From Pelargonium tetragonum (lineage: Eukaryota; Streptophyta; Magnoliopsida; Geraniales; Geraniaceae): a stretch of 64,000 nucleotides of DNA. The notes beneath the pieces were generated by a model. The model searched no databases, was not told the origin of the DNA, and worked only from the letters and a program-made list of their open reading frames with translations. The position numbers and the translations under genes were made by a program. Numbering within the stretch: the first letter of the stretch is position 1; each line of letters opens with the position of its first letter. This document shows positions 23,435-35,064 of this stretch, one piece after another. Where the stretch lies: the NCBI GenBank assembly GCA_036897445.1, contig JAYMTL010000008.1:203390-267389 (forward strand). The letters run 5' to 3'.

Positions 23435-25584
23435 AGGGTTTAGCTGGATCAAAAGTAGAAACTTTCTTTTTCCGTGATAAGCCCCCGTTATTTCCCAGAG
23501 CAATTAGCTCTATATGAAGCTCCTTTTCATCCCAAGTTAGGCAGTTTTTATCCTCCAACTATTTATAGCCGAGCTCAAGAAGTTCTGAAGCACTGCTGCC
23601 AAGGAACCTCGCTAAAGTTTCTCAAATTATTAAGATTGTAAGTCAACAGACGGCCCCCCTGTTTGTAAAAAATCCCTTTAGAGGGAGATTGCTTTACTTT
23701 ACTGCTTAAATAAAAATAAGGACTTCTAAAAAGAGCTCGTAACTCTACAAAGTAAAAGCTCCTACCTATAAGTTGTACTGGGAAGCGCAAGATAATTTAG
23801 GATGCAAGTGTATATAAAAAGAAGCTAACGGATCCTAAGTCAGAAAAAATGCTATTTAAGACCTGGAAAAATAGATAGGATAAATAGGTTACTCTTTGTA
23901 AGCTTTTTTTAAGTTTATTCTTGTTGAATTTTAGTAACTTCTCTTTTAGTTACATATATGGGTCTTTTGCGCCGGGGCGGTTGGATATAAAACTTTCCTT
24001 TTAATCTACTTTTTGGTATTTTCAACTTTGGGAGGACACCTCATTTTCCGGGTAGTAGATAAGGATCTTACAACTAAAGGGGCTCTTCTTAGTTTAGGGT
24101 TTCCTTTTTTATAAGAACCACAGTCCGGACTTACACTTTTAATCCTATAGCAAGGGTTTTCAATTTTTTTAGTTTGGTTTAACTCACTAATAATTCAGTA
24201 TTTGCGCGGGAAACTCCAGGGTTTAATTGATTCCGAATCTTTTTTTATGTTGAGTGCTTCTCCCTTCGAGGCAAAGTAACTCTTTGGGAACACCAACAGA
24301 CTCTTTTTATAAAGACCCTTCTTATTATTTTATTAAAAAATTAGAAAACTCCGAGAAAGATTTCTTGTAATATTAGTAAAAATAGAAAATCCTCGAACCC
24401 CTTAATTAAGTATATGCAAAGCAAGCAAGGCTCCTTCAAGTTATACGTTATTTTGTCTACTTCTTTATCTCGTAACTTTTTACTACCACCGCCTCGAGTC
24501 AGTTTATAGCTCAAAGGGTCCGGGTCTTTGGAATTCCTCGTCTTAAAACACAAAGTATCCATAAGAAAAAGTTTAAAAACTACTATGCTAAATTAACAGG
24601 GTCCCCTTTAGAAAGTGGGAATTCCATAGATATATTCATGTTATAAGTTAAATTAAAGTGTTAAGCTAAAATAAAAAGCTTCTGGGCACTCCTATTACCA
24701 TTTACTAAAGAGTTCATTCCTAATAATGGGTTTTAAGTAACTCTATATCCTAAAAAGCGGAGGTTCCTGTATTTTGGTCTGAGGAGGAGACACTTTATAG
24801 TTTTTTATTCTTTAGTGGATTGGACCATCTCGAAGAAAAAGTAGGCCTTAATTGCAATAGCTGGAACCCGATCTATAAATTACTAAGTAAACAGGCACTT
24901 TGGCGGGTAAAAACTAACAGGAGAAATCAGGATGATAATTTCTTTTTAATTACAGGGCTCTTAGAAGCTATAAAAATTCCTGCGTCAAATCTTTTCTCTA
25001 AATCGATTTCTAGATTTTCTCAGCTCCAGTTTATTTGATAAAAAGCCCCTTTTCTTGAATTCAAAAGGTATAACGCTCTCGTTCTTAAGTTAGTCTTGAC
25101 TCTCAAAATCCTAGCGTTGTAAAAAAGTACACCCTGTATATTACTATATATCTTACTACGAAAGGGTTTCATCCCCAAGTAACGCCTCAAAAAAGAGTAA
25201 CCTTGGCCTAGTAAACCATCTAAACTTCTAAAAAAGCATTTTTAGTGTCTCTCATATATTTCCACGGAGCTCGCGCTAGTAAAAAGAGTACAACTAAAAA
25301 GGCATAAATCTCCCCTTACGTAGTATCTTGTACTCAGTAGGCAAACACTTTCAAAATCTTTGTCTAAAAAAATCAAACTTTAGGAATCTAAAATTAGGGG
25401 TACAATAACTTAAACTTAAGGTAAACTAGGACAAAATCTACTTAACCTGGGTTTTATATACAAATGAGTAAGACAAAAGGGGGCCTTCATAGTATTTTAG
25501 CTACATTCTGATTATCGTGGCGAAGGTCATACTGAAAGAAGGGTCATCGAAGCGAGAACAGGACAAAAAAATCTTCTTTCTACA

Positions 25585-25655
25585 ACTGAACAGGATTCGA
25601 ACTCATGCATGTATCCTCTATTTCGGAATGCATAAGTTAACGGGCACCCCAAGCC
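25585..25655 (-). other. tRNA-like fragment, minus strand
   Basis: The minus strand reads GAGTTCGAATCCTG, the exact form of a tRNA T-loop with part of its stem. The stem is out of register (ATGAG against CCTGT), and upstream the sequence contains a GGGGTGCCCGTTAAC palindrome-like block where the D-arm or anticodon arm should be. No complete cloverleaf can be drawn. Confidence 0.15.
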
Positions 25656-26165
25656 GTACTAAGATTTATAGTAGTAAGTAGTATCAAAGGGAGCTCTCTT
25701 TCTTTTCTTTAAAGTTATTATACCAAAGGCCTCTAAAAAACTCGGTAAATTGACGTGAGCAATAAAGATAATCTATAACATTAAAACCACTTTCTCTACT
25801 CTAGAACTTGTCTTATATTATGATTATGTCTATTGAAATTGAAATTACGTAGAAAATTTGAATATCGGCTTATTAAAACCCAGCCTGTACTCAGAAGCAA
25901 TTTCTCCTATGCGCGAGTTTGGTTAGTCGGATATGCTGCTTTTTCTTTTTTAATAATGAGACTAGGGCAGGCGCAACTATATCCCGGTAGGTAGAAAACA
26001 AGAGTCGGCCTTACATTCTTAAGCATGACTAATAATAAATATTTAGAGTTCCTTTTGAACTACGACACTCTGTTCTGACACTTTAAAAGGGTCTCCTTGG
26101 CTATCCCTGTATTTTTTTCATTAAAAGTTTTTCTGCAGCTAACTGTGCTATTGACTATTAACTAG

Positions 26166-26179
26166 TTTTTCTAGAAAAA
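26166..26179. repeat. Perfect palindrome TTTTTCTAGAAAAA
   Basis: A 14-bp perfect palindrome that runs into a stretch of nine A (26175-26183). A simple cruciform-capable AT sequence. Confidence 0.6.
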
Positions 26180-26239
26180 AAAAGACTGTGTAACACTTTT
26201 TAAGGACTTTACTTATAGGGGCGGGGCATTTCTATTTAA

Positions 26240-26254
26240 AATAATAATAATAAT
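26240..26254. repeat. (AAT)5 trinucleotide run
   Basis: Five consecutive AAT units. Confidence 0.7.
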
Positions 26255-28610
26255 AGAAAGTTTCAAATCAAGGTGAATATAAATAACTGAGCTTAGCAAA
26301 AACTATGTAAGCTTTTACGGCAGGGTATAAGTACTTGATCTACTCATATACAAAAACATCGTACTTAAATAGAGTATCCAATGTTCTACATCAATTTTAC
26401 TTACTTAAAAACTCAAAACCTTTTAACGTGTAAGTTTTCTTGCAACTAAAATTGAATCTCAGATACGATGTCAGAATTTAAAAAAATAACGCATTTATAC
26501 TCTTCCAATCCAAGGCCGTTGGTTGTCCTTTTGAAAAAAGGATAAACAAGTCAAGAGTACTTTTTGGGCTTCTACTATCGGATTCACAAGAAATTTCCCA
26601 CTAACTATTAATTAATATAGGTGTATAAGACAAAGGGCCTTGAAGTGGAATGCATCCTATAAAGCTTCAATACTTTATACCAGGAATTCTAGTTATTGAA
26701 AATGAAGAAATCCACATAGGATATCCGGGCAGTAGCTTAGGTTCAAGGGGCGAGGAAAACTTACTCTTTATGTGATTTTAGGGTATTAGATTTACACTGC
26801 ATGGCTTTTTCTTAATAGAGAATACTAGTAGAAGAGAGCTTTACAAGTATCCTTTATATATATATTTGACGAGTTGCTTATTTATTTCCTATCCCAATAA
26901 AAATGAGCTACACTTTAAGATTAAGAGAGAGCCGTTTTTACTGATGCCTAAGAATTTTTGATTTGTTATTAAAAAGTCCCCGACAGGTGTAATTAAGAGC
27001 AATCCTAGGAAAATAAGGGGCCTAAAAGTGTCTCACAACTTAGGACAGGTTTACCCGCTTTAAAACTAGCTGAGGGCTTCCTCGCAATAAAACATAAGGG
27101 GTTTTAAGCGTCCCTATTATTGTATTGGCATTGTATATTTCTAAATCTTTCTAAAAGAGGCTTGAGATTTCTGAGATTAACCTTCTTTTGAGGTCGGTCA
27201 ACATTTAATGTAATCAAGGATAGGATCCTACAGGATTTCTTCTTTACCGGAAGTTTTGAAGAAAAAGGGTTTCCTTTTCAAGGATATATAATAAGTATGG
27301 GACAGGGCCTAAATTTGGTTCTTACATCCTTTATTTTTATTAAGGTACTGCTATAGACTGTCTAATGTAATTTACCGTTCCGCTCTTGATACGAGGTATT
27401 ATAAATCGGGTTGTCATCCTGCAGTCTAATGTCACACGGAGCCTAAAGGACTCCCTAAAGTCGGTAGAATGATTTTCGATTCCCTAAAAGCTAAACCAAA
27501 GAAAAGTACAAAGGAGTTATAGCTCTTAGCCGGCTCAATTCCAAAACCTCAGTGAGTATTTTCTATATTTTAGTAAAACTTCCTATAATTAGAGTGTAGG
27601 ATAGTGAATATTAAAGCGCCTCCTTAGCGTATTCTTTTACTTTACTAAGACCCTTTTCTAGAACTTTAAGTTCTAGTCCTTCATATTTTAAATTCAGCTT
27701 CTGACTTAGCAGATACTCTACGAGAAGGAATTCTGATACTTAATAATAGGTGAACTCTTATATTTCCAAGTTCTTGGTATTCAAAACACACTTATATTAT
27801 CCTCAAAAAGGTAGGCCCTTAGCAGAAAAACTAAAGTTAATTTATTTAAGAATAGGGTCTTGCAGTAGAGTCTTAAATGCGTTATTAAGGTATTCTAATA
27901 GAAGGTATCCTTTAGCTTAAAGTTTAATAAGTTTAAAGCTTTTTATTACTCGCATAGGAGTGCCCCTTTGAAATATTGCTACCAAGCGAGAAGAGTGCCC
28001 TACCCTTTTCTTTTATAAAACAAGTTCTAAACAAATACAGGAATTTAATCTATCTCTAGTTGTATTGTATTTCATGTACCTTTCTTATAAATTAGAAAAC
28101 CCTCGACTTTAATTAAATAGCGGATCCATATACTAAGAGAGCCCTTAACAATAGAGTTTCCGCTATCTTAGAGATTGACATCTAATCCTTTCTGTCAGGC
28201 CTTTCTCGTGACCTATATCGAGTTTTAATGACACGTATGTGACCCTCCCCCCTCTATCTTTATTTCTTTAATTTTCATTCGTTTTAAGTAAGACCTTTTA
28301 CAACCCCTAAATATCCCGTATCGTGTCAAGAGCTTGTTTAGCAAAAACATTAACTTATTAAGAATTGGTGGATTTACTAAGTGCTAGGATATAGAGGGTT
28401 TCTCGGAGGTATGGGAAGTGAATAACACTTCTCCTTATAGATACGGTAAAAGGGCTCCTTAATACGGGCTTTTACAAGGTATTGTTGGTTTAGATGAAAG
28501 ATTCAAGTCAGTACCATGTTATCAAAAAGAGGTTTAATTGTAGAGCCTCCAATCAATAAAGAAGCGTCTAGCTGGGGCTGTAGGATTTCTATTACAAAAA
28601 CTTAATGATA

Positions 28611-28622
28611 AAGGAGCTCCTT
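28611..28622. repeat. Perfect palindrome AAGGAGCTCCTT (family exemplar)
   Basis: This is the cleanest instance of the dispersed palindrome: twelve bases, identical on both strands. The degenerate relatives keep the AAGG and CCTT arms and vary the central four to six bases. Confidence 0.75.
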
Positions 28623-28745
28623 GTTAAGTAGTTAAAACTTATGTGAAGTATCTAATATTTATAATAAACTTGAAATCCATTTTCTGAGACAAAACTTCTT
28701 AGTTGAGAAGGGTTCGGCCCCAGATTTGAACTTTTATTTCACAGT

Positions 28746-28771
28746 ACTCATAATAAAAACTCATAATAAAA
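28746..28771. repeat. 13-bp tandem repeat ACTCATAATAAAA x2
   Basis: Two exact adjacent copies of ACTCATAATAAAA. Confidence 0.75.
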
Positions 28772-29945
28772 TGAAAACCTTATTACCCTTAAGTCATTAG
28801 TTTCTTTGCACACCTGCAATCTTCAAAGCTATGATGTCTATAACTTGTTTTTTAGTCTTTTTAACGAACTGAGTTTTACGGCATATCCTATATAGATATA
28901 ATTTCATTTTTAAAAATTTTAACTAAGCATAGCTAATTAACTTCGTTACCTTTCAGTTTCAGAAAAAGAAACCACATCTACTACTTGAGAACAATCCTTT
29001 CAAAAACGACTCCTTAATATTACGATCGATAAAGCTTTTTAAGCATATATAAAACTATTCTTGAATTAAAAAAGCTAGCACTAAAGGATATACAACTTTG
29101 TAAGCACACCGGAGTAAGTCAAATTGCTTAAGAAGCACCCTTAAAAAAGGAGTGTAAAAGCAGCCAGATCACAGAGTGAGTTCTACTTGAGTCTTGAGTC
29201 TGATGTCTCGATTACTTTTTGACTTACAGGGGTTGCTAGAAAATAATATAACTTGCCAAGTATTTTATCACTTTTGTTTATTTCGCATAGTGGATCATCA
29301 GATGCTCTCCCCGGCGGGTACCTTTTAATAGTCGAGAATCTTTCAAAAGGGGCCTCAAACTCCAGACTATGCGAGCATTCGAAAGAGAAGCCACATATTT
29401 AGGATTTACACGATAGACTATTTATATATTACTGTGGTTATATAACCAAGCAAGAGTTTCCTAATACTAATGAAAGGAGCCCCATAAAGATTTTGTCTTA
29501 ACTGAAATCCGCCCTTTTCTATAAGAGTATCTTACTAGAAAATTAACTTCTTAAATCAGCATTTAGTGGGTGCTTATTCTGCCAATACTTTTTAGATCCA
29601 GCTAAAAAAATCAAATAAACAGGGTGTCAAGCTACACAAGGGTATACAAAAAAGGGACCCGATACAAAGTAATAGACTTCTCGCAGCAGTTTCCCTAGCA
29701 CCTATTATTAAAGGAAAAAAAGACTTAGACCTAATATAACACTGGAATCTCGAATAACGAAGGGGTCCTACTCATATGATATAAAGGGGTCTTGTTCTTT
29801 ATGAGACTACATTGGGACTACTTTATTTTAATGCACTGTGGGGAATAGTTAAGTAAGGAGTACTTCTGCGTAGCAGGAATTTTGAACTAGAGACAGGGGA
29901 ATAATTTAGTAAATTCCAACATTAACTATTTAAACTTCTTGTATT

Positions 29946-30010
29946 TATAACCGGAGTTGAACCGACGATATTCATGCAGATGACTCGCTACTTTATCGAA
30001 ATTGCGAATC
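29946..30010 (-). other. tRNA-like segment, minus strand
   Basis: On the minus strand GTCGG-TTCAACT-CCGGT forms a full five-pair T-arm if G-U pairs are allowed. It is followed by TATAAAT, which would pair perfectly with the upstream ATTT-ATA if a CG dinucleotide between ATTT and ATA were bulged out. The D-arm and anticodon arm are not convincing: no seven-base loop with U33 and purine 37 is flanked by a five-pair stem. A decayed tRNA is the most economical reading. Confidence 0.2.
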
Positions 30011-31201
30011 CTACTAATCAATCTTAAAGCTAAAACCAAGAAATACACTTACTACTACTAGTACTAGGAGATTTTAATTAAAACCTTTTGTGCTCCTGTA
30101 GTTTTTTCTACATTTTTAGAATTTATTCGTGTTTTCACTTTATTCCAGTAACTCGTTAGTACTTTAAGAATATAAAAACGAAGGTAGTATGGGTTAAGTA
30201 AAAACCGACAAAAGAAGGGAAGGACTCGTCTTTATACTTTATAATAGGGTCCATAAAGTTCTTAACGTAAGCGTAAGCAATGCTTAGCTTTCTTTAAAAA
30301 CCTTCAATCCCTTACTCAAAGCCTTTAAATAAAAGCAAACCTTAAGTTAACTACTTAGATGCCCCTAAAACTCAATAATAAAGGACTTCCGTTAAAAATC
30401 TAGGTAAAAGTAAAACGGGCGCAGCTTAATCCGCCAATTACCAGCACTTGTATTACTGAATACTAAAGGATACTACAAACTAAATAGTAATAAAGTCTTT
30501 AACTAGCATTATAAGGTGCGAAGCCCTCGAAAAAGTACAAAAGTATTCCCAGGTAATCTTAGGAACCCAGAGTCGAGCTACTCGTGTTCTTGTAGTTAAT
30601 AAAAAAACTACTAAAAGGATGCAGGAGTTTTACTTGAAAAGTAGGCTCTTTAGTTACTTAAACTTTGTAAATTTAAGAAATAGAGTGGGTTTACTAGCAA
30701 TAAGACACTAAGGTAGGCTGGTTTTAAACCTTTTACTCCTTAGTTTTAGACACGATTTCAGCTAATAAAGTTCACTTACATCCTAGGTAGTAACGGTTCT
30801 TCCCTTTTTTTGAAAGATGCCCTGATTCTCAGGATTTACTATTAATTTAAAATAAAGACACAATGAAGAAAATCCTTTATTTTGGAACAATCAGATTAAG
30901 AAACTAATTAATTGTAAGGCCTTTATTCACAAAACAAGAATCAAAATGGGTAAGATAAGACTTTTTCAGTGAGCCTTAGGACTCAAAAATCTTAGTTGCA
31001 GGGTTCAACTCTATTATAGTCCTATAAGCGCTTAAAAAAGCCCCTTTATACTATTGATAGTAGTGTCCACGTACAACTTTGAATAATGTAAGTTGGAATT
31101 ATAAACTCTTAGCTTTAAATGATCAACTTTTAAAATCTATTATAACTACTCTTACAACTTCTTGGAACCTTTTACTCTAGGAATAACCTAAACTTTCCCA
31201 T

Positions 31202-31223
31202 ATAGTATAAAAGTATATACTAT
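31202..31223. repeat. AT hairpin ATAGTATA / TATACTAT
   Basis: Eight perfectly complementary bases on each side of a six-base loop. Confidence 0.6.
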
Positions 31224-31344
31224 TGAAGTATCGTATGCAGAATAGTTAGACACATTAAATCCTTTTAAAAATACGATTTATACCTAACCCAGTTCTCATA
31301 GTCTTGAAGTAACAGGAATTTCCCAACTCCAAATAAAAAAATGA

Positions 31345-32025
31345 AAACCCCTCTGGAACTTATACGAAATTCTGAATTATATAGACCCTTACAAAGAAGG
31401 TTTTTCCTTTGAGGTTAACCAAAAGCAACCCCATTTGTTCTAGAGCCAGTTAGGAAATACAGATCGCACACTAAAGAATCTTCATACTGGGGATTAAAAC
31501 CCGCTAAAAAACTCAAATTTGTGTGAAGCTAGCTGCGAAGTGACTTATTATCTCTTTAGTAATCTTACTGTTGTTTTAACCGCTGTAGATATGGGTTAAA
31601 ATCAGTCTCTCAGTCTACAAAGTCAAATCAGGCTAAGACTATAGAATAAGACTAAAAGACTAGCCTCTATACTAAACTTCTAGCTATCGTTAAGAAGAAT
31701 AAGAAAGCAGGTAATACCTATAGGAGTAGTACAGCTTAAGGCTTAAGAAGAGTTAGGCACATAAGAAGGAAAAAGAGTTGACTAGGAAGGTTAAGAAGGG
31801 TATACAGATACAGGGTTTAGCTACAAAGACAACTAGAGGAGATGCTTAGCAACGGAGAAAGTTTTAGGCGTTAAGATGTTGATAGTGATACAGAATATTA
31901 GAATAGCTATGGATAGGTATGATACCGACTAAGAGTTAGTATCTGAAGAGTCTTTGCAAAGACTCAGAAAGCAAGATCGAGGGTTCCGGTCTAGCTTTGA
32001 AGAAAGGTATCGAATACCTCGGTGA
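31345..32025 (+). other. TGA-free frame in palindrome-poor island
   Basis: This frame has 226 codons without TGA, ending in TGA at 32023-32025, and is interrupted by 11 TAA/TAG codons. The segment from about 31,920 (YDTD..ELVSEESLQRL) looks helical and charged. The other two frames over 31.6-31.9 kb look equally plausible, and the region matching the dispersed island family is in a different frame (KKS-stop-AHKK). There is no ATG near the start. By length alone it is not significant: about 40 such TGA-free runs are expected in the window. Confidence 0.12.
31550..31970 (+). repeat. Dispersed island family, member C
   Basis: A purine-rich island with no GC palindromes. The block TTAAGAAGAGTTAGGCACATAA followed by GAAGGAAA (about 31,743-31,772) aligns with TAAGAAGGGTATC..ACCCATAAGAAG of member A and with TTAAGAGTGCTATCGTACAT of the 54.9 kb copy. 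A GTAGTACAGCTTAAGGCT stretch upstream resembles the CAGCTACAA..GGCT block of members A and B. Alignment is by eye with indels. Confidence 0.35.
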
Positions 32026-35000
32026 CAAGAAAAGAGTTGGATATCCCGTTTACTTTGACAGTGTAGATTTAGCTAGGAGTCCTTTATAGATTTGACAATT
32101 ACTTTATTTTAAGTAACGCTATTAGTAACCCTTGAATTACTTATTCGTTTGGATCAGCAATTATAACATAATTTAGGTTCGGGAGGCTGCCTGAGTTTGA
32201 AATCTTCTACTTATACGTTACGCTAGCTAGAAAGATGTTAAGGGGCTCCCATGTATACCCTCTTTCTCTTTGATTTGAAATATATAGTTACACTAAAAGG
32301 ACTCCGTTCTATATACAGAATAGAAAAGTCTTAGCTTCTTGGCCTTACTAAATTATCATTTTACTTAACTGGGTCTACCCTATTTAAGTACCTAGGTATT
32401 AGTACAAAGAAGAACTTCTAGCGCAAGGGTTTACTGTATAAGTATAAGCCTTTCTATGTTACTCACTATAATCTAAAATTTGCTTTTTATCGAGTTAGGC
32501 TAATTTAAATTGCTAAAGTGCCTCTCTTGGCTTCCTTTTCCACAAGGAAACCCAGTTTAGAGACAAAGATAACCTATTTTTGCTTATTTACGACGCCCTC
32601 TAGTATCATCGACAGAGGTATTCGAAAAATTTTAGTACCCGTTTCTTACTTACATAGGATGAGATTTCCGGCTTTTTTAATATATCTGCTTTTAACATAG
32701 ATATAATTAGAACTCGTTCTATAAGAAAGGGGATCCTTTTACAAGGTTAGAAAAAGGGCTCGTTAACTGAACTAAGAATTTTCATTTATATTATAGAAAA
32801 ACTAGGATGCTTCTTGTCATACATTATCAGCCCAGGGTTTAGAGCCTTATAAGGGCTTTCCTTCCATTAAGGTTCCGGGAAAATATCTTCATTCTTTGTA
32901 CTTTTAAAGACAGTTAGAGCTAAAGCTTCCTTTGACTTGTTTATTTACCGGGAGTTTTATAATCTTCTCCAGTGGAACATAAAAACCCTTAAAATTAGCG
33001 GAGCTTTAGGATAAGAATCCGCACTTAGTAAAAAAGTTTTTGGGTACGACGTTCGAGACTTTCTTTTAGTTAGTTCTCTTATAGGTAGGGCGCCCCCTTA
33101 TTTCATTTTAGAGGGCTCTTGTGATGTTTTCCCAAATCAACATCTTATCTTCGATACCTTGCTTTTTGAATTGTATAAACAAGGGCTGCCCATTATGAAT
33201 GTAGATGTCGAAACTTCCAAGCACGACAAGAAAATCTTAAGAAAATTTACTAACTTGCAAAACGGGCAGAAGTCTAAAAAGGAAACCAAAGAGAATCAAA
33301 ATCAAACTGAGGGAACCCTAGTACATAACTTAGAAGGGACTTATAGGCACACAAGAATTAAAAGCTCTTTATTAACGCACAGAATCTAAATAGTAATGTA
33401 CAAGTTAAAAAGTCTAACACCGACCTCTAGTATACACTTAAAGAACTTCAATATATTAGTTCAAATCCGATAAAGCAAAGGCAATTATACCTTGCATACA
33501 TCTCAAGAATTCTGCTTCCTTTTCAAAAAGCACTGAATTTTCATTGATTTCCAATTGGCACGAACCTAAAGCGCCAGTTACGTCTGTAATTAAGGGAGCC
33601 AAATTTATCCGGGATTCATTTCGCGAGTAGTTGCTGTAAAAAGGCAGCTTTTGAAAGTATCCTAATGCAAACTTGCCCAGCATCAGTATATAATTTTGAA
33701 ATAAAAAGAATTCTCAAAGAAGTGAGAAATGGTAAAAAAACCTTCCCAAAATTAGGACTTTTATTCTCATCTGATACTTTGTCCCGGCAATTTTTTGAAA
33801 TTAGTACGTATAATTAAGAATTTAGTCTATTTTAAGAGTTCGCAAGGCTAAGGGTTGCTATATATAGAGTCATGTAAATCTTTTTAATTTATATATCGTA
33901 CTGTATAAGTTTTGAACTAAATTAAAGGAAAAGAAAGAGTCATATCCCCGTGCCAACTTAATACATAATAAATATAGAAAAAGAAAAGGGATTGGAGTAA
34001 ATTTTTGGTTTACCCTTATTCGTAGGAAAACCAAGGAATCCCCTATTAAGCCGGTTTAGAAAATTATATGCCAGCAATAAAGTATCGTAGTAGAGAAATT
34101 TTGATATAAAGTAAAGTACAAGTGTTTAAAGAAATTGCTCCATTTTTAAGAATACCCCGTGCTTTGAACTTCCATAAAAGAAGAAAAAAGACTAGAGAAG
34201 TGGAAAATACGTTCTGGGTCACGCGCCCTTATAATACTGTTTCAAAAATCCCTTAAGGAATCCTGAGGAATTAAAAAACCACTCTATCTTGTAAAATGAA
34301 AGAGGGGTACCTCTTCTATTTCTTACCCATTTTTAGACTCTCTTAGGGCTTCTTTAGAAGCTGCCAATCAACTCTAATTTGTCAAGAACAGCTAAACTCT
34401 TAACTCTCGGAAAGAGCAGAAATTCTTTACTGGTGTTATACTACTTGGATATTGTAAGCGTCCTTTTTCGCACCCGGGTGTACTATCTCTTTCACCAGGG
34501 AGTTTCCAGACGGAGCTTTTACTTTGTTACTCAATAGTAGACTTGAGATAAACTTAAATAAGCAAGAGAAAATTCTATTTGTTCGGATCCGAAAATTCAA
34601 GGCATATCACAGGAAGCCTTTGTTAATGAAATGAGACCACTTTATTTAGTGTATTTTTAAAGTATTAGACTCCTAAGGAAACAACAACTCTCGTAATAAA
34701 AAAACTAAAAAAGAGCTTGTGTGAAAGTAGGGCTACCGATCTGTACTCTATAGCACAAGATATAAAAAAGTTTACACTCCTAAAGGGAATCCGGGAGGGG
34801 CTGAAAAAGAACTCAACTCTTCAGAACTCATACCTATTTTCTTTCATAGTGCAGCAAGAAAGACTATATAAAAGAACCAAGAACATGGAAATTCCGAGTT
34901 TACAGTGTATAAAAGTATACAAGTTTGCTTTTATCAACATAAGTGGCTAGGTGTTTTATATAATAGGAGAGTTTTAAAGTAAATATAGAAAGAGAATATC

Positions 35001-35049
35001 AAAAATACAGAATAAATGACCTCTTAATAGAGTATCCCAAGTTTAAAAC

Positions 35050-35064
35050 AGGTAATGTAATTAA
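35050..35064 (+). repeat. 15-bp core repeat AGGTAATGTAATTAA, copy 3
   Basis: An exact core preceded by AAAAC, as in the 45.8 kb copy, and followed by GGAG. It stands alone; I see no inverted partner within several kb. Confidence 0.65.

Larger units (their letters stand above)
21431..31300. other. Gene-free AT-rich block with palindromes and tRNA-like relics
   Basis: No supported gene. The block is dominated by the dispersed palindrome, including the perfect 12-mer at 28611-28622. Separate structures are a 16-bp palindrome followed by a T-run (22574-22595), an RNA-capable hairpin (23412-23434), a T5/A5 palindrome (26166-26179), (AAT)5 (26240-26254), a 13-bp tandem (28746-28771), tRNA-like pieces (25585-25655 and 29946-30010, minus strand) and an AT hairpin (31202-31223). 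Confidence 0.55.
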